Source: JBAZTO01 sp041661865 | GTDB taxonomy: Bacteria > Planctomycetota > Phycisphaerae > SM23-33 | Direction: 5' to 3' | Length of the DNA: 16,054 bases | Assembly (NCBI GenBank): GCA_041661865.1 | Contig: JBAZTO010000069.1 | Location: forward strand, 1 to 16,054 | Shown here: piece by piece, positions 1 through 6,575 of the stretch | Layout: each line of letters starts with the position of its first letter | Numbering within the stretch: position 1 is the first letter of the stretch | Notes under the pieces: generated by a model | Told to the model about the DNA's origin: nothing | Database searches by the model: none | What the model saw: only the letters and a program-made list of their open reading frames with translations | Position numbers and translations under genes: made by a program

Positions 1-1
1 G

Positions 2-88
2 GGCTGCTTCCACGACGGGCCGGCCATCGAACGGGCCGTCTTTGGACAACTCGCCCGTTGGCACCTGCTGGGAACTTACACACAATAG
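2..88 (+). CDS. 3' end of an unidentified upstream gene (partial)
   Basis: The window opens inside a reading frame that runs 28 codons to a TAG at 86-88. Its last residues include AVFGQLARWHLLGTYTQ. Third codon positions are strongly G/C, like the true genes here, while the other two forward frames give less protein-like translations. A promoter-like sequence lies just downstream and ahead of thiS, consistent with this being the end of a separate transcription unit. The fragment is too short for me to name a family. The main doubt is that a 28-codon open stretch can occur by chance in GC-rich DNA. Confidence 0.5.
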   Translation, partial: GCFHDGPAIERAVFGQLARWHLLGTYTQ

Positions 89-115
89 TTGACACTATCC
101 CTGCCGGCACTTGGC

Positions 116-144
116 TTGCCCCGCTACGCCGCAGGCCCTATAAT
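116..144 (+). promoter_or_regulatory. sigma70-like promoter for thiSG
   Basis: A perfect TATAAT at 139-144 is preceded by TTGCCC at 116-121 (4 of 6 matches to TTGACA) with a 17-bp spacer. It lies after the upstream partial gene and 45 bp before the thiS start, so transcription would begin near 151. A perfect TTGACA also occurs at 89-94, but it is 44 bp from the TATAAT and so is badly spaced. Nothing resembling a TPP riboswitch was recognised between here and thiS. Confidence 0.5.
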
Positions 145-189
145 CCGTGGATTGCGAACTTGTACTGCGAGAATGAGGTAGCACGTTAC

Positions 190-390
190 ATGCAGATTCA
201 CGTGAACGGACAACCGCGGCAGGAGAGTGACCCGCTGTCGCTGGCGGCCTTGCTGGAGAGGCTTTCGCTGGAGAGCCGCCGGGTGGCCGTGGAGCTTAAC
301 CGGCAGATCGTGCCCCGCGCCCGCTACGGCTCGACCCAGTTGGCCGAGGGCGACCAGCTTGAGATCGTCACCCTGGTGGGCGGCGGCTGA
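190..390 (+). CDS. thiS: ThiS, sulfur-carrier protein of thiazole biosynthesis
   Basis: A 66-residue ubiquitin-like protein that starts MQIHVNGQPRQ and ends VTLVGGG. In the ThiS family the C-terminal Gly-Gly is adenylated by ThiF and converted to a thiocarboxylate, which donates sulfur to ThiG in the cytoplasm. Length and both termini match the family. The frame is open further upstream (an ATG at 58 would give 110 residues), but the added residues do not resemble ThiS. The ATG at 190 has GAGG at 175-178 (a long 11-nt spacer) and lies downstream of the promoter TATAAT, so it is preferred. thiG follows after 109 bp. No thiF, thiH or thiO is visible in the window, so activation and the glycine/tyrosine branch must be encoded elsewhere. 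Confidence 0.92.
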   Translation: MQIHVNGQPRQESDPLSLAALLERLSLESRRVAVELNRQIVPRARYGSTQLAEGDQLEIVTLVGGG

Positions 391-499
391 GTATTCGGCC
401 GGTGTGGAACGGCCAGTTGAGTGCCATGCCCACCCGCAGTCGGCAGGCCGCACCTTTGATGCTTTGAAACCAAACGCATTTTTTCAGAGATTGGAAACG

Positions 500-1321
500 A
501 TGATGGCCCATGATGTATTGCGAATCGGCGATTTCGAGATGGCCAGCCGCCTGCTGGTGGGCACGGGCAAGTACGCCACGTTTGAACTGATGCGCGAGGC
601 CCTGGCCGCCAGCGGCTGCCAGGTGGTCACGGTGGCTGTGCGTCGCGAGCGACTGACCGACACGAGCGGGCGGAGCATTCTGGATTTTCTCGACCCGGCC
701 AAGTACATCCTGCTGCCCAACACCGCCGGCTGCTTCAATGCCGACGACGCCATCCGCACCGCGCGCCTCGGGCGCGAGCTGCTGGAGGGCTTGGGCAATC
801 GCGGCTCGGCGTGGGTGAAGCTGGAGGTTCTGGGCGACAAGAAGACCCTGCTGCCCGACCCCGTGGGCACGCTGGAGGCGCTGAAGGTGCTCAAGGCTGA
901 GGGCTTCACCGTCCTGTGCTACACCAGCGACGATCCGATCATGGCCATGCGGCTGAAGGAGGCCGGGGCCGCCGCGGTCATGCCGGCCGGCAGCCCCATC
1001 GGCTCGGGCCAGGGCGTGCTGAATCCCTGGTCCATCCGCATCATTCTTGAGCAACTCAAAGCCGGCGACGAAAGCTACCCCATCATCGTCGATGCCGGGG
1101 TGGGCACAGCCAGCGACGTGGCCATCGCCATGGAACTGGGGGCCGACGGCGTGCTGCTCAACACCGGCATAGCCGGGGCGGCTGACCCGGTCCGGATGGC
1201 CCACGCCATGCGCCTGGCCACCGAGGCCGGCTACCTGGCCCGCCGCGCCGGCCGAATCCCCCGCAAACTCTACGCCACCGCCTCCTCGCCGATCGAAGGG
1301 GTTATCGGCGTCAAGGAGTAG
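500..1321 (+). CDS. thiG: ThiG, thiazole synthase
   Basis: A 273-residue TIM-barrel enzyme that builds the thiamin thiazole phosphate from deoxyxylulose 5-phosphate, dehydroglycine and ThiS thiocarboxylate. Visible hallmarks are the N-terminal SRLLVGTGKY (residues 16-25), WVKLEVLGD with the expected Schiff-base lysine K107, the CYTSDDP segment, MPAGSPIGSGQG, and the phosphate-binding region IVDAGVGTASD followed by ADGVLLNTGIAGA. Length is close to the usual ~255-270. The start is the ATG at 500 (an equally possible ATG follows at 503), with GGAAA at 493-497. The longer open frame back to 227 covers thiS in another frame and is not real coding. It probably forms one transcription unit with thiS. 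An array of GGTTAATC-like octamers begins only 3 bp after the stop codon. Confidence 0.95.
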   Translation: MMAHDVLRIGDFEMASRLLVGTGKYATFELMREALAASGCQVVTVAVRRERLTDTSGRSILDFLDPAKYILLPNTAGCFNADDAIRTARLGRELLEGLGNRGSAWVKLEVLGDKKTLLPDPVGTLEALKVLKAEGFTVLCYTSDDPIMAMRLKEAGAAAVMPAGSPIGSGQGVLNPWSIRIILEQLKAGDESYPIIVDAGVGTASDVAIAMELGADGVLLNTGIAGAADPVRMAHAMRLATEAGYLARRAGRIPRKLYATASSPIEGVIGVKE

Positions 1322-1324
1322 GCT

Positions 1325-1372
1325 GGTTGACTGGTTAATCCGTTAATCGGTGAATTGGTTGATCGGTAATGT
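1325..1372 (+). repeat. left octamer array, GGTTAATC type
   Basis: Six tandem 8-bp units in strict phase: GGTTGACT, GGTTAATC, CGTTAATC, GGTGAATT, GGTTGATC, GGTAATGT. The array begins 3 bp after the thiG stop and ends 16 bp before the four-helix-bundle gene. Positions 1333-1366 pair with 1782-1815 as an imperfect inverted repeat, 29 of 34 positions matching. The A+T-rich units contrast sharply with the GC-rich surroundings. Confidence 0.85.
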
Positions 1373-1388
1373 ATGAAAGGGCCATATC

Positions 1389-1769
1389 ATGCCGGGGGAG
1401 TTTGAATCGCTGGAAGTCTATCAAGAAGCAAAGAAATTGCGGGAACGAATGTGGAAGTTGACAAAGCTCTTGCCGCAGGCAGAGAAGCATGTTCTGATCC
1501 CGCAGATGCGTCGTGCGGCCCTATCTGTGACTAACAACATCGCCGAAGGCCACGGAAGCAGAAGCTACAAACACAACATCAGCTATCTTTATCGTTCGCG
1601 AGGCAGTGTGAACGAACTTCTGGATGATCTCAACGCTTGCCAGGATGAGGCCTATTTCAAAGTCGAGTACTTGGACAATCTTCGTGAACAGGCTAAAGTT
1701 GTTATCCGGCTGATCAATGGTTATGTTTCTTACTTGAGAAGGCGCTTGGCCGAGGACGCCCAGAAGTAA
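1389..1769 (+). CDS. four-helix-bundle protein, S23/IVP family
   Basis: A 126-residue helical protein matching the '23S rRNA intervening-sequence protein' / four-helix-bundle family (the fold also used by Avd of diversity-generating retroelements). Diagnostic positions are FESLEVYQEAKKL near the N-terminus, IPQMRRAALSVTNNIAEGHG in the middle, then a GSVNELLDDL helix and a basic C-terminal helix ending YVSYLRRRLAEDAQK. Length is normal for the family. The start ATG has AAAGGG at 1376-1381, 7 nt upstream. Codon use is visibly more A/T-rich than in the neighbours, suggesting recent arrival. The protein is probably an oligomeric nucleic-acid-binding factor, but no molecular role is established for stand-alone members. 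It is bracketed by inverted octamer arrays and has no functional link to thiG or the next gene. Confidence 0.9.
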   Translation: MPGEFESLEVYQEAKKLRERMWKLTKLLPQAEKHVLIPQMRRAALSVTNNIAEGHGSRSYKHNISYLYRSRGSVNELLDDLNACQDEAYFKVEYLDNLREQAKVVIRLINGYVSYLRRRLAEDAQK

Positions 1770-1783
1770 CTCGTGCTTTTTCC

Positions 1784-1823
1784 GATTAACCGATGCACGG
1801 ATTAACCGATTAACCGACTATGG
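1784..1823 (-). repeat. right octamer array, inverted relative to the left one
   Basis: Units in phase at 1784, 1792, 1800, 1808 and 1816: GATTAACC, GATGCACG, GATTAACC, GATTAACC, GACTATGG. These are the reverse complement of the left array's GGTTAATC unit. The last, degenerate unit contains the start codon (1820) of the next gene. A short T-run (1777-1781) sits between the four-helix-bundle gene and this array, so the end of the gene plus array could also act as a weak terminator. Confidence 0.85.
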
Positions 1824-2269
1824 ATCGCCGAACGACAATCTGCATCTGGGTCATCCTGCTGGGGCTGCTGAACTTCCTGGCCTACACGGTCTTGTACATG
1901 TTCATCAACGGCGAGGCGGTCAATGGCTGGGTGGAGGTACACCAGGGGCACTGGCACTACTTCCTCCAGTCGGGCCAGGAGGTCGGGCGGGGGGTCTTCC
2001 TCTACAGCGGCATCCACTCCATCAGCATCTGGCTGACGGTGGCGGCGGTGATGCTGGCGATGCTGACCCTGGCCAAGGACCGCATCGTTTCCTCCATGCA
2101 CCAGACGGTCGTTCGCGGGCGGACATTCCTGACGATCCTGGCCACCCTCCTCACCTTCACCACCGCCGTCGCGACGGTCTATTTCATCCTGATTTTTTCC
2201 CGCAACGTCGCCCATCCCAAGGCTTCTTCCCCGGCGTCGACCCAGACGATTGAGCGTCGATGGAACTGA
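1820..2269 (+). CDS. hypothetical three-helix membrane protein
   Basis: A 149-residue protein with three hydrophobic segments at about residues 7-28, 63-85 and 103-126. A soluble loop containing VHQGHWHYFLQ (residues 40-50) lies between the first two, and the tail after residue 127 is polar. I do not recognise a family. The ATG at 1820 is the only sensible start: an in-frame TAA lies at 1811-1813 and the protein begins directly with its first membrane helix. There is no ribosome-binding site upstream because the octamer array abuts the start codon, so translation may be leaderless, inefficient or altered by the repeat. Its 3' end overlaps the helicase start by 10 bp, suggesting co-expression with it. 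Confidence 0.75.
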   Translation: MDRRTTICIWVILLGLLNFLAYTVLYMFINGEAVNGWVEVHQGHWHYFLQSGQEVGRGVFLYSGIHSISIWLTVAAVMLAMLTLAKDRIVSSMHQTVVRGRTFLTILATLLTFTTAVATVYFILIFSRNVAHPKASSPASTQTIERRWN

Positions 2270-4242
2270 GCGTCGAGGACATTCTTGGCCCCGACGGCCT
2301 GGTCGCCCGCAAACTCCCCGGCTACGAACAGCGCGGCGAGCAGTTGGAGATGGCTCGCGCCGTCGCCTCAGCCTTTGCCGACGGCGAGCACCTGATGGTC
2401 GAGGCTGGGACGGGCGTTGGAAAAAGCTTCGCCTACCTGGCGCCGGCGATCCTGTCGGTGGTCAACCAGCGGAAGCGGGTGGTCGTCTCCACTTACACCA
2501 TCGCGCTGCAGGAGCAGTTGATCGCCAAGGACCTGCCCTTCCTGCACGACCTGCTGCCGGTCAAGTTCACGGCTGTGCTGGGCAAGGGGCGCGGCAACTT
2601 CATCTGCTTCCGTCGCCTGGCCGCCGCCGTCGCGGGCCGGAACAAGCTCTTCGGCTCGGAGACGGAAATGGAGCAACTGGTCCGGCTTTCGGAGTGGGCG
2701 ATGGCCACCGAGACCGGCTCGATCCAGGACATCACCTTCAAGGTCAACCCGTCGGTCTGGGAGAAGGTCCGCAGTGACGCCAGCGCCTGCCGGGGCAATC
2801 AGTGCCGGGACTACCACAACTGCCACCTCCAGGCCGCCCGATCGAAAATGCAGACCTGCGACATCCTGGTGGTCAATCATGCGCTGTTCTTCTCGGACCT
2901 GGCGTTGCAGGCCGATGCCGCCTCAGCCAGGCTGCTGGGCGAGTATGACCTGGTGGTGCTGGACGAGGCCCACACGCTCGAACAGGTGGCCGGGGATCAC
3001 TTCGGCTCGTCGGTCTCCTCCTCGACGGTCAACTATCTCCTTCGCGACCTCTACAACGACCGCACCGACCGGGGCGTGCTGGCCCTGGCGGGCGACAAGG
3101 ACGCCATCGGCGCGGTCAACGACGCAGCCACTGCCGCCGACGCATTCTTCGCCGCGCTGGCCGCCTGCCGCCCTCCGGCGGTGACTTCCAGCGGGCGGAT
3201 CGGCGCGCCGGGCATCGTGCCCAACACGCTCTCCCCGGCCTTGAAGGCCTTGGTGGTCGCGCTCAAGCAACTGCGCGGGCGAATGGGCAACGACGGCGGC
3301 TTCGAGCTGCTGGGCTACGAGCAGCGGGCCACTGAGATGGCCGGCAGGCTCGATGCCCTGATCGACCAAAAGGAAGAGGGCCAGGCCTACTGGATCAGCC
3401 GCCAGGGCCGTGGCCCGCGAATGGTGGTGTCGTTGGCCTCGGCCCCCATCGATGTCGCGCCCCTCCTCCGCCCGCTGATTTTCGACACGGTGCGGTCGGC
3501 TATCCTGACCAGTGCCACGCTGGCCACGTCGCGCGGCGGCAAGCACGGCTTCGACTACCTCCGCCATCGCCTGGGGATGGAGGAAGGACGCGACCTGCTC
3601 CTGTCGAGCCCCTTCGACTATCGCCGCCAGGCCCGGCTCTACGTCGAGACCCGCCTGGGCGACCCCAACGACCTGGAGCGGTTCATCCCTGCCGCCGGCG
3701 AGGCGATGCGGCATTACATCGAAAAATCCCAGGGCCGGTGCTTCATCCTCTTCACCAGCTACGCGATGCTGCGGTCGGCGGCGGAGTTTCTCCAGCCATT
3801 CTGCGAGGATCACGACTACCTGCTGCTGGCCCAAGGCGAAGACCTGCCGCCACGCGAGATGCTCAACCGCTTCCGCAACCACCGCCGGGCCGTGTTGCTG
3901 GGGACCATGAGTTTCTGGCAGGGCGTGGACGTGGCCGGCGAGGCGCTGTCCAACGTGACCATCACCAAGCTGCCTTTCGCCGCGCCCGACAGCCCGCTCA
4001 TCGAGGCCCGCATCGACGCCATCCGCCGCACCGGCGGAAACCCCTTCAACGATTACCAACTCCCCGAGGCCATCATTCGCTTCAAGCAGGGCTTCGGCCG
4101 GCTGATCCGCTCCAAGAGCGACACGGGCTTTGTCGCGGTGCTGGACCACCGAATCGCGACCAAGTTCTACGGGCGACAATTCATCCAGGCCCTGCCCGAC
4201 GTGGAAATCGTCCGAGACGAGTTCGGCCAGGCGCGGGATTAG
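2260..4242 (+). CDS. dinG: DinG-type ATP-dependent DNA helicase with Fe-S cluster
   Basis: A 660-residue superfamily 2 helicase of the XPD/DinG group, which unwinds DNA 5' to 3' and resolves R-loops and other structures during repair. Seen in order: GYEQRGEQLEMA (Q-motif region, about residues 21-32), Walker A AGTGVGKS (49-56), four cysteines C116, C177, C182 and C188 with the 5- and 6-residue spacing typical of the DinG Fe-S domain, a DEAH box (235-238), GTMSFWQGVDVAGEAL, and motif VI QGFGRLIRS near the C-terminus. E. coli DinG is about 716 residues; there is no exonuclease domain. All catalytic and cluster residues appear intact. The start ATG overlaps the end of the membrane-protein gene by 10 bp, with only a weak GAG-type ribosome site inside that gene. 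The symbol is by family; YoaA-type paralogy cannot be excluded. Confidence 0.92.
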   Translation: MELSVEDILGPDGLVARKLPGYEQRGEQLEMARAVASAFADGEHLMVEAGTGVGKSFAYLAPAILSVVNQRKRVVVSTYTIALQEQLIAKDLPFLHDLLPVKFTAVLGKGRGNFICFRRLAAAVAGRNKLFGSETEMEQLVRLSEWAMATETGSIQDITFKVNPSVWEKVRSDASACRGNQCRDYHNCHLQAARSKMQTCDILVVNHALFFSDLALQADAASARLLGEYDLVVLDEAHTLEQVAGDHFGSSVSSSTVNYLLRDLYNDRTDRGVLALAGDKDAIGAVNDAATAADAFFAALAACRPPAVTSSGRIGAPGIVPNTLSPALKALVVALKQLRGRMGNDGGFELLGYEQRATEMAGRLDALIDQKEEGQAYWISRQGRGPRMVVSLASAPIDVAPLLRPLIFDTVRSAILTSATLATSRGGKHGFDYLRHRLGMEEGRDLLLSSPFDYRRQARLYVETRLGDPNDLERFIPAAGEAMRHYIEKSQGRCFILFTSYAMLRSAAEFLQPFCEDHDYLLLAQGEDLPPREMLNRFRNHRRAVLLGTMSFWQGVDVAGEALSNVTITKLPFAAPDSPLIEARIDAIRRTGGNPFNDYQLPEAIIRFKQGFGRLIRSKSDTGFVAVLDHRIATKFYGRQFIQALPDVEIVRDEFGQARD

Positions 4243-4248
4243 CCAACT

Positions 4249-4293
4249 CGTGGTCGCAAACCTGCCGGCCGGCCGGCAGGCGCCGCGACCACG
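4249..4293. terminator. 45-bp strong hairpin/cruciform after dinG
   Basis: A perfect 20-bp palindrome at 4261-4280 (10-bp arms built on CCTGCCGGCC) is enclosed by a second pair of arms, CGTGGTCGC at 4249-4257 and GCGACCACG at 4285-4293. The two are separated by a small internal bulge (3 versus 4 nt). It starts 6 bp after the dinG stop. No T-tract follows, so a classical intrinsic terminator is not supported. It could act as a non-canonical terminator, an mRNA 3'-end stabiliser or a dispersed palindrome. The next gene starts about 110 bp further on. Confidence 0.55.
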
Positions 4294-4401
4294 GCACCCT
4301 GCCTTGGCCTTTGGCCCGTCGAATGGATTGACAGGCCCCTACCGATTTTGGGACAGTGTGTATTGTCGAAGCGTGAGTTTGGCCCCAAGGAGTAAGAGCC
4401 G

Positions 4402-5397
4402 ATGCCGCGGCCAGTGAGCGCGACCAGCAGGAGCGAAACACTTGTCAGCCTGATTGTGCTGGCGTTGCTGGCCTGCATTGCGGCGGGGGTCTATCGCCAG
4501 CAATTCAACTTTACGCCCTGGAATCCCAATGGCGACACTTCCCAGTCGCTCGCGCCGGCCTCGGATAAGTTGCCCTCGGCGCTGGTTGCCCACGCCGGGC
4601 CCGACCTGGCGGCCATGTCGCCGATGGAGAGCTTCGACCGCGAGACGCTGTCGGACAAGATCGACGGCAAGGCGGAGTTTTACCTGCCGGCGGGGTTCCT
4701 GGCCATGCAGTGCCAGCGGTTCACTCTCAAGGCCGATGCGTCGAATTGGATGGAAGTGTTCGTCTACGACATGGGCGAGGCGATCAATGCCTTCACCGTC
4801 TACAGCAAGCAGCGGCGGCCGGGCGTGACAGAAGTGGCCGATCTGGCCTACCGGACTCCCAACTCGCTGCACTTTGTCCACGGGAAATACTACGTGGAGA
4901 TCGTCGCGGCCCAGGCCGATCCCGCGGTCGACGCGGCCATGGAAGGCTATTGGAAAAAGTTCGTCGCCGATGTCGCCGCCGGCAAGGGCGGTCCGGTCGC
5001 CGAGGTATCGTTGTTCCCGGCCCAGGGCCTGCGGGCCGGCAGCGTAATGCGAACCACGGTGGAGGACTTCGGCATCGAGGGCTTCGACAACGTGTTCACC
5101 GCCCTCTACGATGTGGACGGCGTGCAGGTCACCGCGTTTCTCTCGCGGCGGGGCTCGGACAAGGAGGCCGGCGACCTGGCGGCGGCGTATGGCCGGTATT
5201 TCGTATCCTTTGGCGGCAAGGCCTCGGCGACAGGCGAGCCGCTGCCCGGCGCGACAATTGTGGAGATGGACGGGATATACAAGGTGGTGCTGGCCCGCGG
5301 GCGATTCGTCCTGGGCACGCACGAGAGCAGCGACCGCGCCGCGGCCTGGAAGGTCGCAATCCTGCTGAATGAGAAACTGAGCAAAGAAAAGCCGTGA
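4402..5397 (+). CDS. membrane-anchored DUF6599-like protein
   Basis: A 331-residue protein with one N-terminal hydrophobic segment (about residues 14-30) and no obvious cleavage site, so probably anchored with the rest outside the cytoplasm. The body carries SDKIDGKAEFYLPAGF, then FVYDMGEAINAFTVYSKQR and a second half with a similar beta-rich pattern (ARGRFVLGTHES near the end). I relate this to the DUF6599 family from memory of its 'Y..I.G.A..YL..GF' and 'YDMG...AF.VYS' signatures; no function is known. The start is well defined by AAGGAG at 4387-4392, 9 nt before ATG. A TTGACA lies at 4328-4333, but no good -10 sits 16-18 bp beyond it. The stop overlaps the GTG start of the DUF362 gene by 4 bp, so the two are translationally coupled and likely act together at the membrane. 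Confidence 0.7.
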   Translation: MPRPVSATSRSETLVSLIVLALLACIAAGVYRQQFNFTPWNPNGDTSQSLAPASDKLPSALVAHAGPDLAAMSPMESFDRETLSDKIDGKAEFYLPAGFLAMQCQRFTLKADASNWMEVFVYDMGEAINAFTVYSKQRRPGVTEVADLAYRTPNSLHFVHGKYYVEIVAAQADPAVDAAMEGYWKKFVADVAAGKGGPVAEVSLFPAQGLRAGSVMRTTVEDFGIEGFDNVFTALYDVDGVQVTAFLSRRGSDKEAGDLAAAYGRYFVSFGGKASATGEPLPGATIVEMDGIYKVVLARGRFVLGTHESSDRAAAWKVAILLNEKLSKEKP

Positions 5398-6389
5398 CGC
5401 AAGAAAGCCTTCAAGATGACGCGATCAGCCGGCGGGAGTTTATCTCCCGTTCGCTCAAGGCCGGCGCCGCCCTCGCGGCCGTGGGGGCGGCGGGCTACTG
5501 CCTGCACGACCGCAACGGGCCGGCGGCACGGCCGGCGGACTCGTCCTTCTCGTTGCCGGATTTCTCCGCCGGCGGGCAAGGCGGCCGGATGGCCATCGTC
5601 ACCGGTTCCGACCGCGTTAAGACGGTCAACGCAGCCCTGTCAGCCCTGGGCGGCATCGGCGCGTTCGTGAAGAAGGGCGACCGCGTCGTGCTCAAGGTCA
5701 ACGCAGCCTTTGCCACGTCGCCCTCGCTGTCGGCCACCACCCACCCGCAACTGACGGCTGAGGTCGCAAGGCTCTGCCTGGCCGCGGGCGCCGCGTCGGT
5801 CGTCGTGACGGACAACCCCATCAACGATCCGGCCAGTTGTTTCACGCTCAGCGGCATCGAGGCGGCGGCGCGCGGCGCCGGGGCGAAGGTCGCCCTGCCG
5901 CGCGAAAACAGTTTTGTGCCCTACAGCGTGCCTGGCGGCAAGCTGATCGTGCGCTGGCCGTTCCTGGCCCAGCCGCTTTCGGGCGTCAACAAAATCATCG
6001 GCATCGCGCCGGTCAAGCACCACGAGCGGAGCGGGGCCTCGATGGCCATGAAGAACTGGTACGGCCTGCTGGGCGGGCGGCGCAACACCTTCCACCAGGA
6101 CATCCACAACATCATCATGGAACTGGCGATGATGATCCGTCCGACGCTGGTCATCCTCGACGGCACGACCACGATGATGCACAACGGGCCCACCGGCGGC
6201 AGCCTGGACGACCTGGCCGCCACCAACACGATGATCGTCTCGACTGACCAGGTGGCTGCCGATGCTTTCGGCGTCACGCTGCTGGGCAAGACCTCCGCCG
6301 ACTTGCCCTACATCGCCAAGGCCGCCGCAGCCGGCTGCGGAACGGCGGATTGGCAATCGCTCAAACCCATCCGGGCTGAGGCAACCTAG
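5394..6389 (+). CDS. Tat-exported DUF362 domain protein
   Basis: A 331-residue protein starting at a GTG that overlaps the previous stop (GTGA). The N-terminus carries a twin-arginine signal, SRREFI at residues 12-17, followed by an Ala-rich hydrophobic stretch (22-36) with a cysteine at 36 that could be a lipid-attachment or simply a buried residue. The DUF362 core is recognisable from VVLKVNAAF (98-106), the KHHERSGASMAMKNWYG block (208-224), and ILDGTTTMMHNGPTGG with a later STDQVAADAFG. DUF362 proteins are often found with or fused to 4Fe-4S domains, and their reaction is unknown. This copy has no ferredoxin cysteines itself, and the next gene encodes a large Fe-S membrane protein that could supply them. 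Export through Tat suggests it folds, perhaps with a cofactor, before translocation. Confidence 0.85.
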   Translation: MTQESLQDDAISRREFISRSLKAGAALAAVGAAGYCLHDRNGPAARPADSSFSLPDFSAGGQGGRMAIVTGSDRVKTVNAALSALGGIGAFVKKGDRVVLKVNAAFATSPSLSATTHPQLTAEVARLCLAAGAASVVVTDNPINDPASCFTLSGIEAAARGAGAKVALPRENSFVPYSVPGGKLIVRWPFLAQPLSGVNKIIGIAPVKHHERSGASMAMKNWYGLLGGRRNTFHQDIHNIIMELAMMIRPTLVILDGTTTMMHNGPTGGSLDDLAATNTMIVSTDQVAADAFGVTLLGKTSADLPYIAKAAAAGCGTADWQSLKPIRAEAT

Positions 6390-6390
6390 G

Positions 6391-6427
6391 AACTGCAAAT
6401 TGCGAATTTCAGATTTCAAATTGAAGA
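6391..6427. repeat. A+T-rich repeat-like stretch after the DUF362 gene
   Basis: Immediately after the DUF362 stop, the sequence turns A+T-rich with CAAATTG at 6396-6402 and again at 6417-6423, and GAATTTC/GATTTC between them. Similar AAATT/ATTTC low-complexity motifs are widespread intergenic repeats in bacterial genomes (from memory). The composition break from neighbouring coding DNA supports a repeat relic. No gene was found in 6390-6575. Confidence 0.4.
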
Positions 6428-6520
6428 GCCCGCCGTCGGAGTTCCTGGGCCTCGCGCCCAGCGGGCCTGAGTCAAGGGTGCGTGGATGCCGGGCCGCTGA
6501 TGTCCGATCAATCCGCGATG

Positions 6521-6555
6521 GGCGATTGGCAATCGGCAATCGCTTGATAATCGCC
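6521..6555. repeat. GGCAATC tandem repeat inside a 7-bp-arm hairpin
   Basis: Inverted arms GGCGATT (6521-6527) and AATCGCC (6549-6555) enclose two exact tandem heptamers GGCAATC (6528-6541). The 12-mer GATTGGCAATCG at 6524-6535 also occurs at 6348-6359 inside the end of the DUF362 gene. It ends about 10 bp before the ribosome site of the next gene, so it could affect the 5' end of that mRNA. Confidence 0.45.
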
Positions 6556-6575
6556 AGCCCTCTAGGGGTGGTCCC

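Larger units (their letters stand above)
1325..1823 (+). mobile_element. candidate repeat-bracketed unit carrying a four-helix-bundle gene
   Basis: About 500 bp consisting of a left octamer array, one small gene, and a right octamer array in the opposite orientation. Base composition drops from roughly two thirds G+C to near half across the unit and recovers immediately outside it. Left and right arrays form an imperfect 34-bp terminal inverted repeat. No transposase and no target-site duplication is visible, so mobility is inferred from architecture alone. Alternatives are a repeat family that merely spreads next to such genes, or an RNA element whose two ends pair. Confidence 0.4.

Noticed and set aside
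58..189. Longer ThiS starting at ATG 58
   Set aside because: The added 44 residues are not ThiS-like and would begin upstream of the TATAAT promoter element; ATG 190 gives the family's normal length.
89..189. TPP riboswitch ahead of thiS
   Set aside because: The conserved CTGAGA and the GAACCTGATCTGG-type core were looked for and not found, and the leader is short.
227..499. Upstream extension of the thiG frame
   Set aside because: It overlaps thiS in a different frame and translates to Arg/Trp-rich sequence; ThiG similarity begins only after the ATG at 500.
1325..1823. CRISPR array
   Set aside because: The octamer units are directly adjacent without spacers, far too short, and no cas gene is nearby.
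2923..4179. 418-codon open frame on the minus strand
   Set aside because: Antisense of the dinG helicase, with no recognisable motif and composition typical of a shadow frame.
4328..4366. Promoter with perfect TTGACA before the DUF6599-like gene
   Set aside because: No acceptable -10 hexamer lies 16-18 bp downstream; the nearest TATTGT is 27 bp away, so it is not listed as a promoter.
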